64,000 nucleotides of DNA from Vermamoeba vermiformis. Taxonomy: Eukaryota; Tubulinea; Echinamoebida. The stretch lies in the NCBI GenBank assembly GCA_045837725.1, contig JBEWZL010000260.1, forward strand, positions 186,001-250,000. The letters run 5' to 3'. The position numbers and the translations under genes were made by a program. The notes beneath the pieces are model-generated. The model had not been told where the DNA came from. It saw only the letters and a program-made list of their open reading frames with translations, and ran no database searches. Below, one piece after another: positions 49,894 to 62,069 of this stretch (position 1 is the stretch's first letter; each line of letters opens with the position of its first letter).

Positions 49894-51268
49894 ATGTTTT
49901 TAAGACGAGTAACAACACGATTACTAACAACAAACAAAGCTACTACAACAGTACAAAGCTCAAATCTACTTTTAATTTTGAAAAGAAATATGGCCACCGA
50001 AAATAAGCAGAATACTACTTGGGTTAAAGACATCAAGGACGGTGAATTCGTTCGCAGAGGTAAGAATAAGATTTTGAGCGCGCTGAAAAGCTTTTCAGAT
50101 CGTGTCAAAATTGCAATATCATAAATTTACTTTCAATGGTTATAAAATATTAATACATAATTATTTTTAGCTGCATCGTTCCGAAATAAAGTTACTGCCG
50201 ACGGAAGCAGTGGATTCAAAGCTGAGGCTAACAGATACCACCTGTACGTCTCCTTCGCTTGCCCTTGGGTACGTTACTGCTCGAATACTTATCCGCGATT
50301 TTTTCTTATTAATTGTTAAAAGGCACACCGAACTTTGATTGTCCGAAACTTGAAAGGTCTCGAAGACGTGATTACCGTGGATGTAGTCGACCACTTCTTG
50401 GGCACTGAAGGCTGGAGATTCAACGATCAAGTCCCTGGAGCTACTCTTGATCGCGTTAACAACTTTCACTTCCTCTCAGAACTTTACAGACAATCGGAGC
50501 CTGATTACGATGGTCGCTTCACCGTGCCCGTTTTATACGACAAACAAGTACGTATAAAATGCGATTAATATCGGTCAAGAGCTTGTAATAACTATGTATC
50601 TCTATAGAATAAGAAGATCGTCAACAACGAGTCCTCAGAAATTATCGTCATGTTGAACAAGGAATTCAATGCGTTCGCCAAGCATCCTGAACTGGACTTG
50701 TACCCTGAAGATTTGCAACAAAAGGTCGAAGATCTGAATGGTTGGATTTACGATGGAATTAACAACGGTGTCTACAAGTGCGGGTAAGTCGATCTCGTGG
50801 TGCTGTTTCGAACAAAACCTAATTCTACGGTATAGTTTTGCCACTACTCAAGCTGCTTACGAGAAGAACTTCTTTGCTTTGTTTGAGGCTATGGACCGCG
50901 TTGAAGCTATCTTGGCCAAGTCTCGTTACTTGACTGGCGACAAGCTCACTCTCGCTGATATTCGTTTGTGGACCACTTTGCTTCGCTTCGATCCTGTCTA
51001 CTATGGTATGCGCACACATTAAGTTTTAAAGCCGCAATTAACGAGCCTTATTGCGACAGGTCACTTCAAGACAAACAAGAAGAGATTGATTGACTACCCC
51101 AACCTCTGGCGTTTCACTCGTGAGCTCTATCAAATGCCTGATGTCAAGCGCACCGTGAATATGGAGCACATCAAGAAGCACTACTACGGCTCGCACAAGT
51201 CGATCAATCCTACCGGTGTCGTGCCCGTCGGACCTGAGATCGACTTCGATGCTCCTATCCAACACTAA
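49894..51268 (+). CDS. S-glutathionyl-(chloro)hydroquinone reductase (Xi-class GST, ECM4 type)
   Basis: Exons 49894-50059, 50171-50268, 50323-50547, 50608-50783, 50836-51005 and 51060-51268; 347 residues. The first 35 residues (MFLRRVTTRLLTTNKATTTV...KRN) look like a mitochondrial presequence. A second Met at the end of it (MATENKQ, 49990) could start a cytosolic form. The thioredoxin fold has the active Cys in HLYVSFACPWAHRTLIVRNL, followed by GWRF, LYRQSEPDYDGRFTVPVLYD and NNESSEI. The helical domain has GINNGVYKCGFATTQ and LTLADIRLW. The C-terminus HYYGSHKSINPTGVVPVGP is diagnostic. The enzyme removes glutathione from glutathionyl-quinols. Confidence 0.95.
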
Positions 51269-51514
51269 GAGTGAAGAACACAATATAATATAACCCTAGA
51301 ATGGTTGTCGTTATGTAAATAAATAACTACGCTGTACGCACGACAAAAAACAATCGAGTCATATCTCCTTTTCTGGTTCGGTCTCGCCAAATTTGTCCGG
51401 AGAGACTGTTTGTTGCTTGAGTTTACCGTTCGGTGGTGCGCCCATTTGTTGTTTTTTTGTGACTGGAGGGTCAATCAAGCTCAAGTATTATTATATACAC
51501 CATATAATCTCCAT

Positions 51515-53589
51515 ATGTTTGCTTCGAAGGCTCTCTCTGTTTTGACTAGACGCGTGGCTAAGCCTAACGCTCTCAAGGTAAAATAAATATTATTACTCGT
51601 GTATTTATACGCGTATACGAATTTATTAACCCTCTATTACGTATCAATAATGGTAGACAGCGCATCAAATCTGTTTCATTAAAAAATGTTTAGTAATTTT
51701 GTTATCGCGTATCACGCGATAAATAATTGCCTATTAATTTATTAGGGCCAATTATACGTTTAATTTCAATTTTTAAAATGCTGCAGCTGTCCGCAATAAT
51801 TGCATCACGTTGTTGTTTTCACATCTATAACAAACTGACAGCCAATAATATTTATTTAGTATAATAATTATAAAAGAGGATTATTAAATAATATTCGGAC
51901 ATAAGAGGAGGGGATATACAAGCTTATAAGCAAATTACAGCAGAATCTGAACAATAATTCTAATTTTCACCAACAATAGGCCAAGAACTTCAGCACCTTT
52001 GCTGATGCTACCGACGTTCGTCAAACCACTTTGGCTAACGGCCTTAAAGTCATTTCTGTTGAGGCTTCAACTCCCTCATCTAGCGTCAGCTTGTTCATTA
52101 ACGGTGGCAGCCGAACAGAAGATCCTCACAACCCTGGTTTGACCCACTTTTTGAAATATGTTGCTTACAGAGTAAGTCATTTTCCGCACATTAGAACATT
52201 ACTACCGATAATAATACTTTGTGGATCCGATCTACCAAAACAAATATCACGGGATCGAGAAAATATCTGGATAAATTTGAATAATAGCGAAAATAATATT
52301 TATGGATGACATTCGTAGGATTCACACAAGAAACACGCCTTGAGATTGGTGCGTGATATTGAAGCCACTGGCAGCACTTTCACTTCTGCTATTTCACGTG
52401 AAACCGTCGAATACCACGTTGCTGGCATGCCTCCATATGTCAAGAACATGGTTCTCACTTTGGGCTGCGTTGTCAACCCCGTTATTGACGAGTGGGAAGT
52501 CGACGATATCACTCACACTCTCGGCTCCGAAGTTGCTACCCTCGAGTCCAACCCCGAGACTCAAGTCTTCGAGGCTATGCACCGTGAAGCTTTCAGAAAT
52601 CAAGCCTTGGGCAACCCTCTGTACTGCCCCTCTTACAACGTTCACGGCGTCACTCACACCGCTCTCCGTGACCACGTTGCCAGAACTTTCTCATCTGACC
52701 GCATGGTTCTCTTTGGCGCTGGTGTTGACCACAACGAACTCGTCAAGCTCGCCAACAATCACTTCGAGTCTGCTTACAAATCTGTTGCTCCTGTAAGTCT
52801 AGCGCAAGGTCAAGTTGCACCGCTGAACACCGGTACTAATACGGATTAATTTACAGCCTAAAGCTCAAAACAAGTTTGTTGGTGGTGGTGAATTCCGTTT
52901 GCCTGGCCACGGTGCTACTCACGTTGCCGTTGTTCACGAAGGTACTGCTATCTCTAGCAACGACTGGTTCGCTCACGCTGTTTTGCAACACGTTATTGGT
53001 GGTGGTGTCAACTCTTTGAGATTCCGCCCCGGTCAAGGCCGCAGCTCTCGTCTCTTCCGTGACGTTGTTGAACCCAACACTTGGATGGTTCAAGTAAGTA
53101 TTGCACGAGCACGAGGTCTATTGCACGGTACTAATTGGTCACTAGGCCAACGCCTTCAACTTGTCTTACAGTGATGCTGGTTTGTTCGGTCTCTACGCTG
53201 AGGCTCAACAAGGTCACGCTGGAGCTGCTTTGGACGCTGTCTTCGCTGCCTTGAAGTCTGTCAAGGACCGTCGTCCCACCGACGAAGAAGTCGCCAAGGG
53301 TCGTGCTTTGCTCAAGGTACGTGACACTTCTTATTGAGATTAGTGACTCGAAACTAATAGTATTCGCGTGTAGTCCTCTTTCTTGGCCTCTGTTCAACAC
53401 CCCGCTCAATTGGCTGAGTTCTACGCCAGCCAAGCTTTCAATGGACAGACCGTTGTCAGCCCTGCTGAATTTTTGAAGAAGGTCGATAGCGTTTCCACCG
53501 CTGATGTCAATAAGGCTCTCGATAAGATCTTGGCCTCAAAGGCTACTGTCGTCGCCGTTGGTGATATTTACGGAATGAAGAAATACTAA
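51515..53589 (+). CDS. M16 metallopeptidase homologue, complex III core protein 2-like
   Basis: Exons 51515-51577, 51980-52171, 52319-52792, 52857-53093, 53146-53316 and 53374-53589; 450 residues. A presequence MFASKALSVLTRRVAKPNAL is encoded by its own exon. Two M16 domains follow. Where active beta-MPP has HFLEH, this protein reads HFLKYVAYRDSHKKHALR, so the zinc motif is gone, as in core protein 2 of the cytochrome bc1 complex. ESNPETQVFEAMHREAF and GLFGLYAEAQQGHAG follow family patterns. It should sit on the matrix side of complex III as a structural subunit. Alpha-MPP is the alternative, but its glycine-rich loop is not obvious. Confidence 0.85.
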
Positions 53590-53898
53590 ACGAAGATCCG
53601 ATCTGAAAATAATAATTTTATTTAATATCCAAAAAGCTTAATCAAGATGATGAATGGCGGTTTGATATCTATTGTATAAATTGTTCTTAAGCTCAAGAAA
53701 CGGCTATCTTATCTATCTATTTTTGTTTTTGTAGCTGCAAGAATAAAACCCCGCGAACAATTATAAAGCAATAGCTGGCGTGCCTCAATCGTTCTTATGA
53801 TTATGATAGTGATGATTGACCTAAAATAGGAAAGGTTTATTTTTAAATCGACATGCAAGTTCTGATTGATCCTAAAAATTCAAGACTAACAACACATA
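53590..53898. other. Short spacer
   Basis: 3' UTR of the core protein gene and 5' region of the next gene; nothing else seen. Confidence 0.4.
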
Positions 53899-55560
53899 AT
53901 GAGCAACAATTTCAATAATATGAATCCAGTACTCAAACTGGATAGTTCTAATAAACCAAAAGGCATCGTGTCAGCTCCTCCAAGTGCAGCTTTGCTAGTG
54001 TAAGCAGATTGAACAAAAAATATTTCTTTGAAATAATTTAATTTGCTAGCATCGCAATAATCCTCCAAATATTATTTAACTAATATATTTGTTACTGATA
54101 TTCAATTTGATTCTTAGGCAATTGACTGATATGGGATTCGATATTCAACGAGCTTCACAAGCCTTGATTGAAACAAATAACAGACATCTTGCTGCCGCTC
54201 TTGATTGGTACGTTAAGTTACGTTAAATTTCATATTCAAATGTTTTTCAACTTATTTTTGAATTTTCCAAAGGCTTGAAACACATCCAGACTGGGAACCC
54301 AGCCACTCAATTCCACAAGTCGATAGGTTCATAATATAATGCGGTATATCCATGTTAATTCGCAATTTATTAATGTTAATTATTTGCAGTCATCCCCAAC
54401 CAACTTATCATGCACCGACCCCTATGCAGGTCAGGATCATTTTACTAAGCTGAATATTTATGAAATTGTTCATATATATATATATATATAATAGACCCCA
54501 ATGACTATAAGAGCCAATAGTTTGCAAATATTAATGCTAATTACAGGTCGAGGAACCAAAGGTCGAATCGCGTGTTACGCAAGAGGAAAACGAACGACGC
54601 AGAATACACGCGGAAAAAGAACGCAAAAAAGAAATCGAACAAGCAATGCGTGAGAAACGCGAGCGCGAGGCTGAGAAAGAACGTGTTCGTCGTCAACTCG
54701 AAGAGGACAAGAGGGCACGTGAGGCCAAGGTAACTTCGATAACTTTACATGATTGATGGGTGATCGACCTAACGCTTGTGTAGTACAACAATATGCAATT
54801 GCCACAGACTGTTGGTCACAATAACAACGTGCCAGTGCCTGTCGCAAAACCACCCTCCGCGTACACAGATTGTCAGTTGCAAATCAGACTGCCGGATGGT
54901 TCGCAGGTACGCGCACAATTCAAGGCTGATGACAAGTTGACGGACGTGCACAATCACGTGGCCGATAAATTGGGCTCAAGCAACTTCACTCTGATCGTGC
55001 CCTTCCCGCGTAGAGAATTTACCGACACCATGTTGAAAATGACATTGAGAGAAGCAGGTAAAGTCGCTTAAAGTCACGTTGTTATCGTTAGTGTTATACT
55101 AATGTCTGGTGCAAAGAATTGGTCCCGCGTGGCACGTTGACAGTGCTCATGTCAACCGAACGAGGTGTGATTAAGGTGTCAGAAGAGAAGCCAACAGATG
55201 AAGAAGTGAACACAGACAATATGACCTACGAGCAGTTGTTAGAATTGGGCTCGAAGATGGGCACTGTCAAGTCTGGCATTCCCGAGCAATTTTTCAACGT
55301 GTTTCCCGTCTCCGAATTCCAACGTCCTACAGCTGAGAATCCTCCAGTCTACGAGACAAAGTAAGACCTTGCCGAGTACGATCACTATACCAAGCACGAG
55401 TACTAACCGTATCATTAGGTGTCTGATCTGTCAAGGAGATTTCGAGGAGATGGAGAAGATCCGCACTTTGCCTTGCGCGCACAAGTTCCACTTGGTGTGC
55501 ATTGATCCTTGGTTGCGCGACAACAAGACTTGTCCCTTCTGCTACAAGAAGTTGATGTAA
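53899..55560 (+). CDS. UBA-UBX-RING finger protein
   Basis: Exons 53899-53999, 54118-54207, 54273-54326, 54390-54429, 54547-54729, 54784-55057, 55117-55360 and 55419-55560; 375 residues. Domains in order: UBA near residues 34-64 (QLTDMGFDIQRASQALIETN); a charged coiled coil about 95-156 (ENERRRIHAEKERKKEIEQA); UBX about 180-262 (LQIRLPDGSQVRAQFKADDK with a PFPRREF loop); and a C-terminal RING-H2 with CLICQGDF, CAHKFHLVCIDPWL and CPFC. UBA binds ubiquitin, UBX binds p97/Cdc48, and RING recruits an E2. Together they suggest a ubiquitin ligase working at the p97 segregase. UBA-UBX proteins usually lack a RING, so the fusion is notable. Confidence 0.9.
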
Positions 55561-55725
55561 AGTGTGTGATAAACAGGTGACTAGTCCCAATAATTTTGGC
55601 ATCTTGAACACGTGCGATCCCTTTTTTGACCTACGTCAGCACAGCTTTTTTGTTAAAAACAAACACAAACACAGAAACCAAGTAGTATTCTTATGTGTTA
55701 TGGATTAAATTGATGGTGATGCAAT

Positions 55726-56397
55726 ATGGGCGCCCTTTTAAGCAGAATTTCATTCGAAAGTAAACCTCGCACCAAAATTCTCGTAGTAAGCATTAAATAA
55801 GGTTATTATTTGTGCCAATAATTCCACAATATTATTGAGTAATTTCCTTTAATATTTGTAATCAGAATAAATATTAGGTTGGCCTGGATAGCACCGGCAA
55901 AATGACTTTAATGCAAAAATTATCGCCAAATTGCCGATTAGAAGATTTGGATCTATACACTGACACCAGAGAGGTCATTGTTGACGGTATATTATTCGTT
56001 TGTTGGCATCTGGGGTGTTCGATCAAGGTAAATCCTCTGGGGTGCCTTGTACCGCGTACTGATCTCAGACTTGTTTCATGAAACGCAGATATTTCCACAT
56101 CAATATCATCACCTAGACGCCGATGGAATCATTTTCGTGGTGGACTCTGCGGATGTACAAGAGTGGACAATTTCTGAGCTGCCTAGCTTTTTGAAGACCG
56201 AGTTTACCAAGCCTAATATTCCGCTTCTAGTGTTCGCGAACAAAACGGACTTACCAAGCTCGAAGCCAATCAATCAGATCACGGAGAAATATGGATTACT
56301 AAACTTGGATAGACCGTGGCACGTCCAACCTGCACAATTCATCAACGATCAAGGCATAGAAGAGGGCATTAGCTGGCTGAAAAATAGGCTACATTAA
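55726..56397 (+). CDS. Degenerate ARF/ARL-like small GTPase
   Basis: Exons 55726-55785, 55878-56027 and 56089-56397; 172 residues. MGALLSRISF fits an N-myristoylation signal, as in ARFs. The P-loop reads VGLDSTGKMT, where the Mg-binding Thr of GKT is Met. The switch II motif WDxGGQ is replaced by CWHLGCS. The later core is well kept: GIIFVVDSADVQEW and LLVFANKTDLPSS with the guanine-binding NKTD. The C-terminal helix GIEEGISWLKNRL is typical. Guanine binding is possible but GTP hydrolysis is doubtful, so it may act as a pseudo-GTPase on membranes. Both introns keep the frame. Confidence 0.82.
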
Positions 56398-56520
56398 CCA
56401 ATGCAAGAGTTTGTGCAGCTTTTGAGCGGATTTGTTGCCGGAAAAGTAAATAAATGCAAAACTAGGTACTTAAGAGCACTCTTTATTGTTGTTAATATAG
56501 GTTTGGCGCCGGTCATTCAC

Positions 56521-57380
56521 TTAGAGCAAAGCGGCGAAGACGGCCAAGATGGCACCAACGGCAACGGAAACGGATGTGGCGTTAGAAGCTTTAGCGGGGG
56601 CCTTGGTGGGGGCATTAGCGGCGGGAGCTCCGGAAGTGCCGGGAGCAGCAGTAGGAGCGCCTTTAAAGCAACAATTTAGCGTTGGATTAAAGAGTTGGTA
56701 CGTTAACTGCTTACTGCTAGGAGGGATGGTACCGCAGGTGGTTTGAAAGGCAGAATACGGAAGATTTAATATAGTAGTGGTTGCTACGCTGCATTGGCTG
56801 TTCGCAACGTTGGTAAAGCCAACGCAAAGGTCGTCTTCGGCACAAGATAGGAATTGGAGCTTGCCGTTAGCGCAACTGACTGTGACGTTCAATAGCGAGG
56901 GCACAACGGAAATCACAGAACTGGCCCCGATGACAGTATTGCCAGACAATTTATTAGCTGAAGATAATGTTGAGTTCGGATCGAATAGTTCAGAGGCCAC
57001 TTACTAGCAAAAATCTCGTAAGAACCAAAGTTGCAGTTCGAGTTGTTTGTCACCTTGATGACTTGCATTCCTTGCGGAATAGTGGTCGTGGGATCGCCAA
57101 TGGTAGGTGTATTCTCTGGAAGTTTAATCCATGGGGCTCCGCCGCGGGCCCTACATTCAAATCCAGGCAGCCTCTTGTTTCTGGAGTGGATGGAAAGGCG
57201 CTGGCTTGATTCGTCTACGTACTAATTAGAGAGAACGCTTACTAAATATTTAACAAAGAGTACCATGTAAACGGCGAAGGGAGCAGTTGTGCAATTTTTA
57301 TCACCGTACGTAACGATGGTCAATGTTGCATTGGACAGAGCCACAAAGGTTAACGCGATGGCAAACAATTTTGAGAGCAT
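56521..57380 (-). CDS. Secreted Cys-containing protein with GPI-type tail
   Basis: Exons 57380-57264, 57221-57005 and 56957-56521; 256 residues. A signal peptide (MLSKLFAIALTFVALSNA) leads to a beta-rich ectodomain with eight or more cysteines (LQFLSCAEDDLCVGF, SQCSVATTT, NPTLNCCF). Then comes a Pro/Ala/Thr linker (GAPTAAPGTSGAPAANAPTK) and a hydrophobic end VSVAVGAILAVFAALL, the plan of a GPI-anchored protein. Family not recognised. The next spacer holds what may be a decayed relative. It converges on the ARF-like gene. Confidence 0.72.
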
Positions 57381-57539
57381 TGTGGTTGTTGATGTGAATC
57401 GATTTAACCGAATAAATTGTTATGTCCTCCAGATTATTCGAAACGCAATAAATTGTTATTTCCTTTCTAAGGTCGATATCACCCTCCAGATTGTTCGAAA
57501 CGCAATAAATAAATAAATTGTTATTTCCTCAAACAATTA

Positions 57540-57930
57540 TTCCCTAATTTGGAAACTTAAAGTTTAGACTTTTTACGATTAGCAAAGCTTACAACTGCAC
57601 TAAAAACGGCAACTTTTACATCAAGATCGTTTTTCGTAGGCAAGCCTGATACCAGCTTAGCAAGCCTGATTACTGAGACTTCAATTATGATCTTAAATGG
57701 ACCCTGCAATGGAGTGACGAAGAGTATCAAAGAGAACTGCACTACCTCGGAAGCGCTTACTTACACCGCTGATACGACATGCAATACTTTCTAAAGACTT
57801 TACACTTGGGCAAGTGGCGTGCGGATCAACTCCAGTAGCACCTCTGTCCACTGCTCCCACTGCTACTACCCTTCAACTTCAGCTCCTGTTGCTAAGAAAT
57901 CGAGTAGCACTTCGAAATAAAGCTTTTTGC
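57540..57930 (+). pseudogene. Possible relic of a secreted Cys-rich gene
   Basis: Short coding-like pieces in different frames: CNGVTKSIKENCTTSEALTY and TADTTCNTF near 57705-57795; then FTLGQVACGSTPVAPLST with a Thr/Pro-rich run near 57800-57870; and STSAPVAKKSSSTSK to a stop at 57918. Cys spacing and Ser/Thr/Pro content recall secreted surface proteins like the neighbouring gene. No continuous frame, start or clean splice model links them. It could also be chance. Confidence 0.3.
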
Positions 57931-58110
57931 ATTGTCTTCATTGGTCTTTCGTATCAATTACAATTTCGGCCGGAGTAATGTATTAGGTTTTTAGTATTTG
58001 TTTATAAGACGTTCAGAACTTAAAGGTTAAAAGATTTCCGGATATTATCCGTTAAACTTTGCAATCGTTTCAGATTAATAAATAAGATTGTGCTTCAAAG
58101 CGACTTTATT

Positions 58111-58342
58111 CATCCATAATAATAAATGCTGACTCGTCTACAAACGAAAAAATTGGTGGACTGTACAAGCTTTTGGTTTTATTCGAATGTAGTTTGCAAC
58201 CAATGATTTACAATCTCTGACGGGAGACTTGACTAATTTTTTGCCCGTCTTGCACGATTAAATTGGCGCTGCGGCACTGTGCGCGCAAATCTCTGGCTGT
58301 ACAATTTAAGCTTGTCCATGTCCATGCCGTCTTGCTGTACAA
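58111..58342. repeat. Duplicated block, decayed copy (partner 58675-58913)
   Basis: Nearly the same bases as the last coding bases and 3' flank of the Pro-rich nuclear gene on the minus strand. Small insertions and deletions remove its frame, so this copy is not coding. Identity stops sharply at both ends. Confidence 0.88.
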
Positions 58343-58351
58343 ATGGGAGCG

Positions 58352-58585
58352 AGAACAATAAAAGAAAAGAAAAAAGAAAAAAAAAAATGTGACTTAACAC
58401 CGACCAAAATTAATAAAAACCCGACGTAAGGAAAAAAAAAATTAAATATAATAAAGAAAACGTAAAAAAGAAAAAACTATGGAAGCACGAAGTAAAATTG
58501 TAATAACAAAAGAAAAAAAAAAGAGAAAAAAAGTAAAAAATAAAAAAAAAAGGAAAAAAAAAAAAAGACAGAAACAGAGAAAGTG
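58352..58585 (+). repeat. Polypurine (A/G-rich) tract
   Basis: Long runs of A with scattered G (AAAAGAAAAG-type) and few pyrimidines, about 230 bases. It lies between the two duplicate blocks. Could slip during replication or form triplex DNA; no coding character. Confidence 0.8.
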
Positions 58586-58674
58586 GGGACAACCTGTGAA
58601 AGAAGAAAGGAAGGAGTAGAGTTTTGGAGGCCCAGGAAAAACCAAGATTGTTGGCTTCTAACGCGCCTTTAGTC

Positions 58675-58913
58675 ACCCATAATAATAATCGCTGACTTGT
58701 CTACAAATGAAAAAATTGATTGGTGGACTGTACAACAAGCTTTTGGTTTTATTCGAATGTAGTTTGCAACCAATGATTTACAATCTCCGACGTGGAGACT
58801 TGACTAATTTTTTGCCCGTCTTGCACGATTAATTGGCGCTGCGGCACTGTGCGCGCAAATCTCTGACTGTACATTTGAAGCTTGTCCATGTCCATGCCGT
58901 CTTGCTGTACAAA
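58675..58913. repeat. Duplicated block, functional copy
   Basis: Contains the last 165 coding bases and 74 bases of 3' flank of the Pro-rich nuclear gene. Partner of 58111-58342, from which it differs by scattered substitutions and small indels. Confidence 0.88.
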
Positions 58914-61647
58914 GTGGTAGGAAGGCGTGGATTGTGGGTACTTCGTAATATTCGTAAAGTGTAAATACAACGGCGCAACATGTTTGACTAAATAAGGAAA
59001 TTGTTAGAGACGTCTCTCGAGCTTAAATTGTTTTGTACAAAAAAGTAAATTCTGGATTCGGATCCACCTACCTGTACTGAGTTTTAAATAAATAATATTA
59101 TCGATTATCTCTTCTTCAATATCAATATTGTCTAATAGCGCCATGTCTTCTAAGAAAACGGACATTTTGACCATAAATAACTAACGGATAAAAAAAAGTT
59201 AGATGCAGAACGGATTCACATCTGGCCAACTTCTTGACATACCTTACAAAAGCCTAATATTTCTCTAATAATAGATAACAAAGGCTGATTAGCTTTCTTG
59301 CTCTTGCTGATCTTTTCTTTGATGAGGTTGTCGAACGTCTGACTGAACTTATTCGGTACGATTTCAAACGTCGGGAACATGACCGACGCGTCTTTGAACG
59401 CCAAGTCATAATACTAAATATAGTATTAGTTACCATATATGGCAAAAATAACCGAAAGTGCTTTATCTTACAGTTGTAGCGCCTTCATCTTGTGGCTGAC
59501 AATTGACGATCAACTGTCTGTTGCTGCCGAATTCTTCCAGCACCATGATCTAAAAAGACATTAGCCAAATATGGAAATTATTATAGCCGCCTCGGCACGT
59601 ACATTCTCGTCAATAATTTTTGGTGCTTTCCAATACAAGTCTTCAGAAACGAACTTTTTGATGTAGTCTAATGCGTTGTCGAAGATGGTCCTGTACGATC
59701 ACGTGATCAGTTTCTATAAAAGGAAATAACTCTGCCCGAGGTCACTTACGTAGCTAACCGCCGTCTCTTATGCGGAGGTTCGTCTACGGGTGTCGCATCC
59801 ATTGACAACATGACCTCGTCCTCTGTTTTCAGACTGATCAACGCGTGCTCTCGCTTCTTGCTCCACATGTGTTCTAACAACAAAAAATTCGTAAGTACAT
59901 TACGCCATTTAATTAACTCTATCAATGACGTACCCCACCAAAATAATTCTTCGGGCTTATCGCTGACTTGTTTTGCTAGGAGAAAAAATTGTTATTTAAA
60001 TTCGTGGAATTTTAATAATTAATTAATAACTTACCAATAGCTGTAATTTCGAGACTGCCTTTATGACTCATCTTAAAATACTGTTTGATTTGTTTGGCGA
60101 AAGCTGCATCAGGCGCCTCTATAAACCCATCGCGCAGTTAGTATAAAAAACTAGGTGCAAAAAGTTAATTTTTTTTTCGTACCAGTCTTCAAGGTGTCAA
60201 AAAATTGTTCAAAAGAACGCTGCACATTGCTCGTTTGATATCGTACGTTGTTGAACAAGTTCTCAAAAGTCGGTGTTTTCAGTTGTGCTTCTGCTTCAAT
60301 TAATTGCCCTAAAAATGTCGCCAAGTTTTCTTTCGTCATTGCTGCTGACACTGTTTGATTGACAGTGTTGTTCTAAAATTGCCAAATTAGGCAAACTTTC
60401 GTTAATGCCACGAACACTTACGACTTGCAAAACGCGTTTTTTGAATTCTTCGGCTTTCTTATTCGTTGTTTTTTCCATTCGCTTCAATAACAACAACAAC
60501 CAAGTTTTGTACGAGGCCAATGCATTTAGCTGTGCGGATCCACATGGTTAGAACAATATTCTGGGCGATTATAGTAGACGTACTTTAGCGTTGACTTTTG
60601 CTTCGAGTTCTTCCCGAGTAGCGTTCATGCCAGCACCGGGGGTAGGATTGGCAGTGGGCATGCCAGGATTAACAGTGGGCGATGGAACTCCACCACCGAC
60701 ACCAGGGGTCATTGATGGTGCACCGCTCATGGGTCCTGGAACAGTGGGAATATCCTTCTTAGGATCGATGGGTTGTCCTGGTCCTGTACAAAGAACATTA
60801 GTACCAAGTGTCGAGTGAGGTCTTGTGACACGTGTCATTGGACGTACCTCTCGGCATGAACTTTGGAGCGACAGGATTGGGCATGCCGGGGCCTGGTCTC
60901 GGAGCACCAGGGTTCTCAATGATTTGAATGTCATCTGAGGGCGCTGGTGCCACGTGAATAGGTCCAGTCGGGTGACTTAATGTGCTCATTGGCGATTGAT
61001 TTGCCATGTTTGGCCCAGGCACACGAGGCACTGGTACTGGTTGGGGTTGCGGGCTCTTCATTGAGGCCGGTGGGACTTGGCTCATGCCAGCAGGCATGCG
61101 GATCCCGAGGTTGCCAACGGGCTGCACAGTGACAGGTTGCACGGGCACGGCCGCTGGTTGTGTATTCGGACGAGGGCCACCACGACCTGCCATCATGCCT
61201 CCTGGCTGAGCGATAGATACGGGCATTGGATTCATTGCTTGTGGTTGACCTGCACTCGTGATCGCGTTTTGGATCTGTTGTCTTCGAAGTGCAGCCTTTT
61301 CTTCGGGCATCTTCGTCAAAAATTCTGAAATTTTCGAGGTAATTGTATGTACATATTTATCGAGTGCTGGTGATTTGTCTGCAATACTTTGCTCGAATTG
61401 GTAGACCTAAGAAATCAAAATAAAGGGTCAGAATTGAATAGGTACCGCAAAGAAAATTAAATATTAATTAATTAGGACAAAATGATATCGCTCAGAATTG
61501 AGAAAAAGCAGCGCTATTTCAGATGCGTCTAAAAATTAAATTTCGTCTAAATACTCATAAATTGATATTATGTATAATTACCCTTTGCTCTGTATCAGGT
61601 TTTTCAGCTCCTGTTGTTACTATTTGAAAATCCCTCGTCACATCCAT
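58749..61647 (-). CDS. Large Pro/Gln-rich nuclear protein, possibly a Mediator tail (MED15-like) subunit
   Basis: Thirteen exons close in frame at 685 residues: 61647-61582, 61406-60848, 60783-60584, 60529-60422, 60372-60183, 60118-60035, 59975-59934, 59873-59750, 59690-59603, 59549-59472, 59413-59243, 59180-59072, 58987-58749. A short helical start (VYQFEQSIADKSPALDKYVH) leads to about 200 residues rich in Pro, Gly, Met and Gln (QPVTVQPVGNLGIRMP, GPMSGAPSMTPGVGG), then about 400 helical residues. DEPPHKRRRLAT could be a nuclear signal. Layout and phrases such as QNAITSAGQPQAMNPMP recall metazoan MED15, but no domain is certain. Other transcription cofactors are possible. Confidence 0.6.
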
Positions 61648-62069
61648 CCTAAAAATTAATAATTATTTTAGTATTCGTAACGCAAGATCTTGAGCATTCA
61701 TGTTCCCCATAATTCTTTAATAATATTTATAATTTTGTTGCATCATATATTATTGCTCGATTGGTCTCACAACGGTGATCAGCTTACAAGATCGCGCGTA
61801 ACTTCCCGCGCACATCGTGTGAATGTTGTGAAGCCTTCCAGTCGCCCATTACACCTGGCTTGGCTTGCATCATACTTCCAAAACAAAAAACAAAATGAGT
61901 AGACAGCGCAAAAGTGACGTTTTTATCCTTTTTTTGTTGCGATGAAATTTTTCAGGCCGAAAAGAATCGAATTAATTCCTGATAACCCTTTCCTAATGAA
62001 CGGTGTCAATTCTATTAAATACTTAATACATTTAAAAGAATAACAATGCTTGGGTTGCAAAGTGTACAT
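61648..62069. other. Spacer between same-strand genes
   Basis: Promoter side of the Pro-rich gene and 3' side of the SERAC1-like gene; a frame at 61690-61902 has no coding character. Nothing else seen. Confidence 0.45.

Noticed and set aside
54472-54491. TA microsatellite as a regulatory site
   Set aside because: A short (TA)n run inside an intron of the UBX gene; common in AT-rich DNA and without context.
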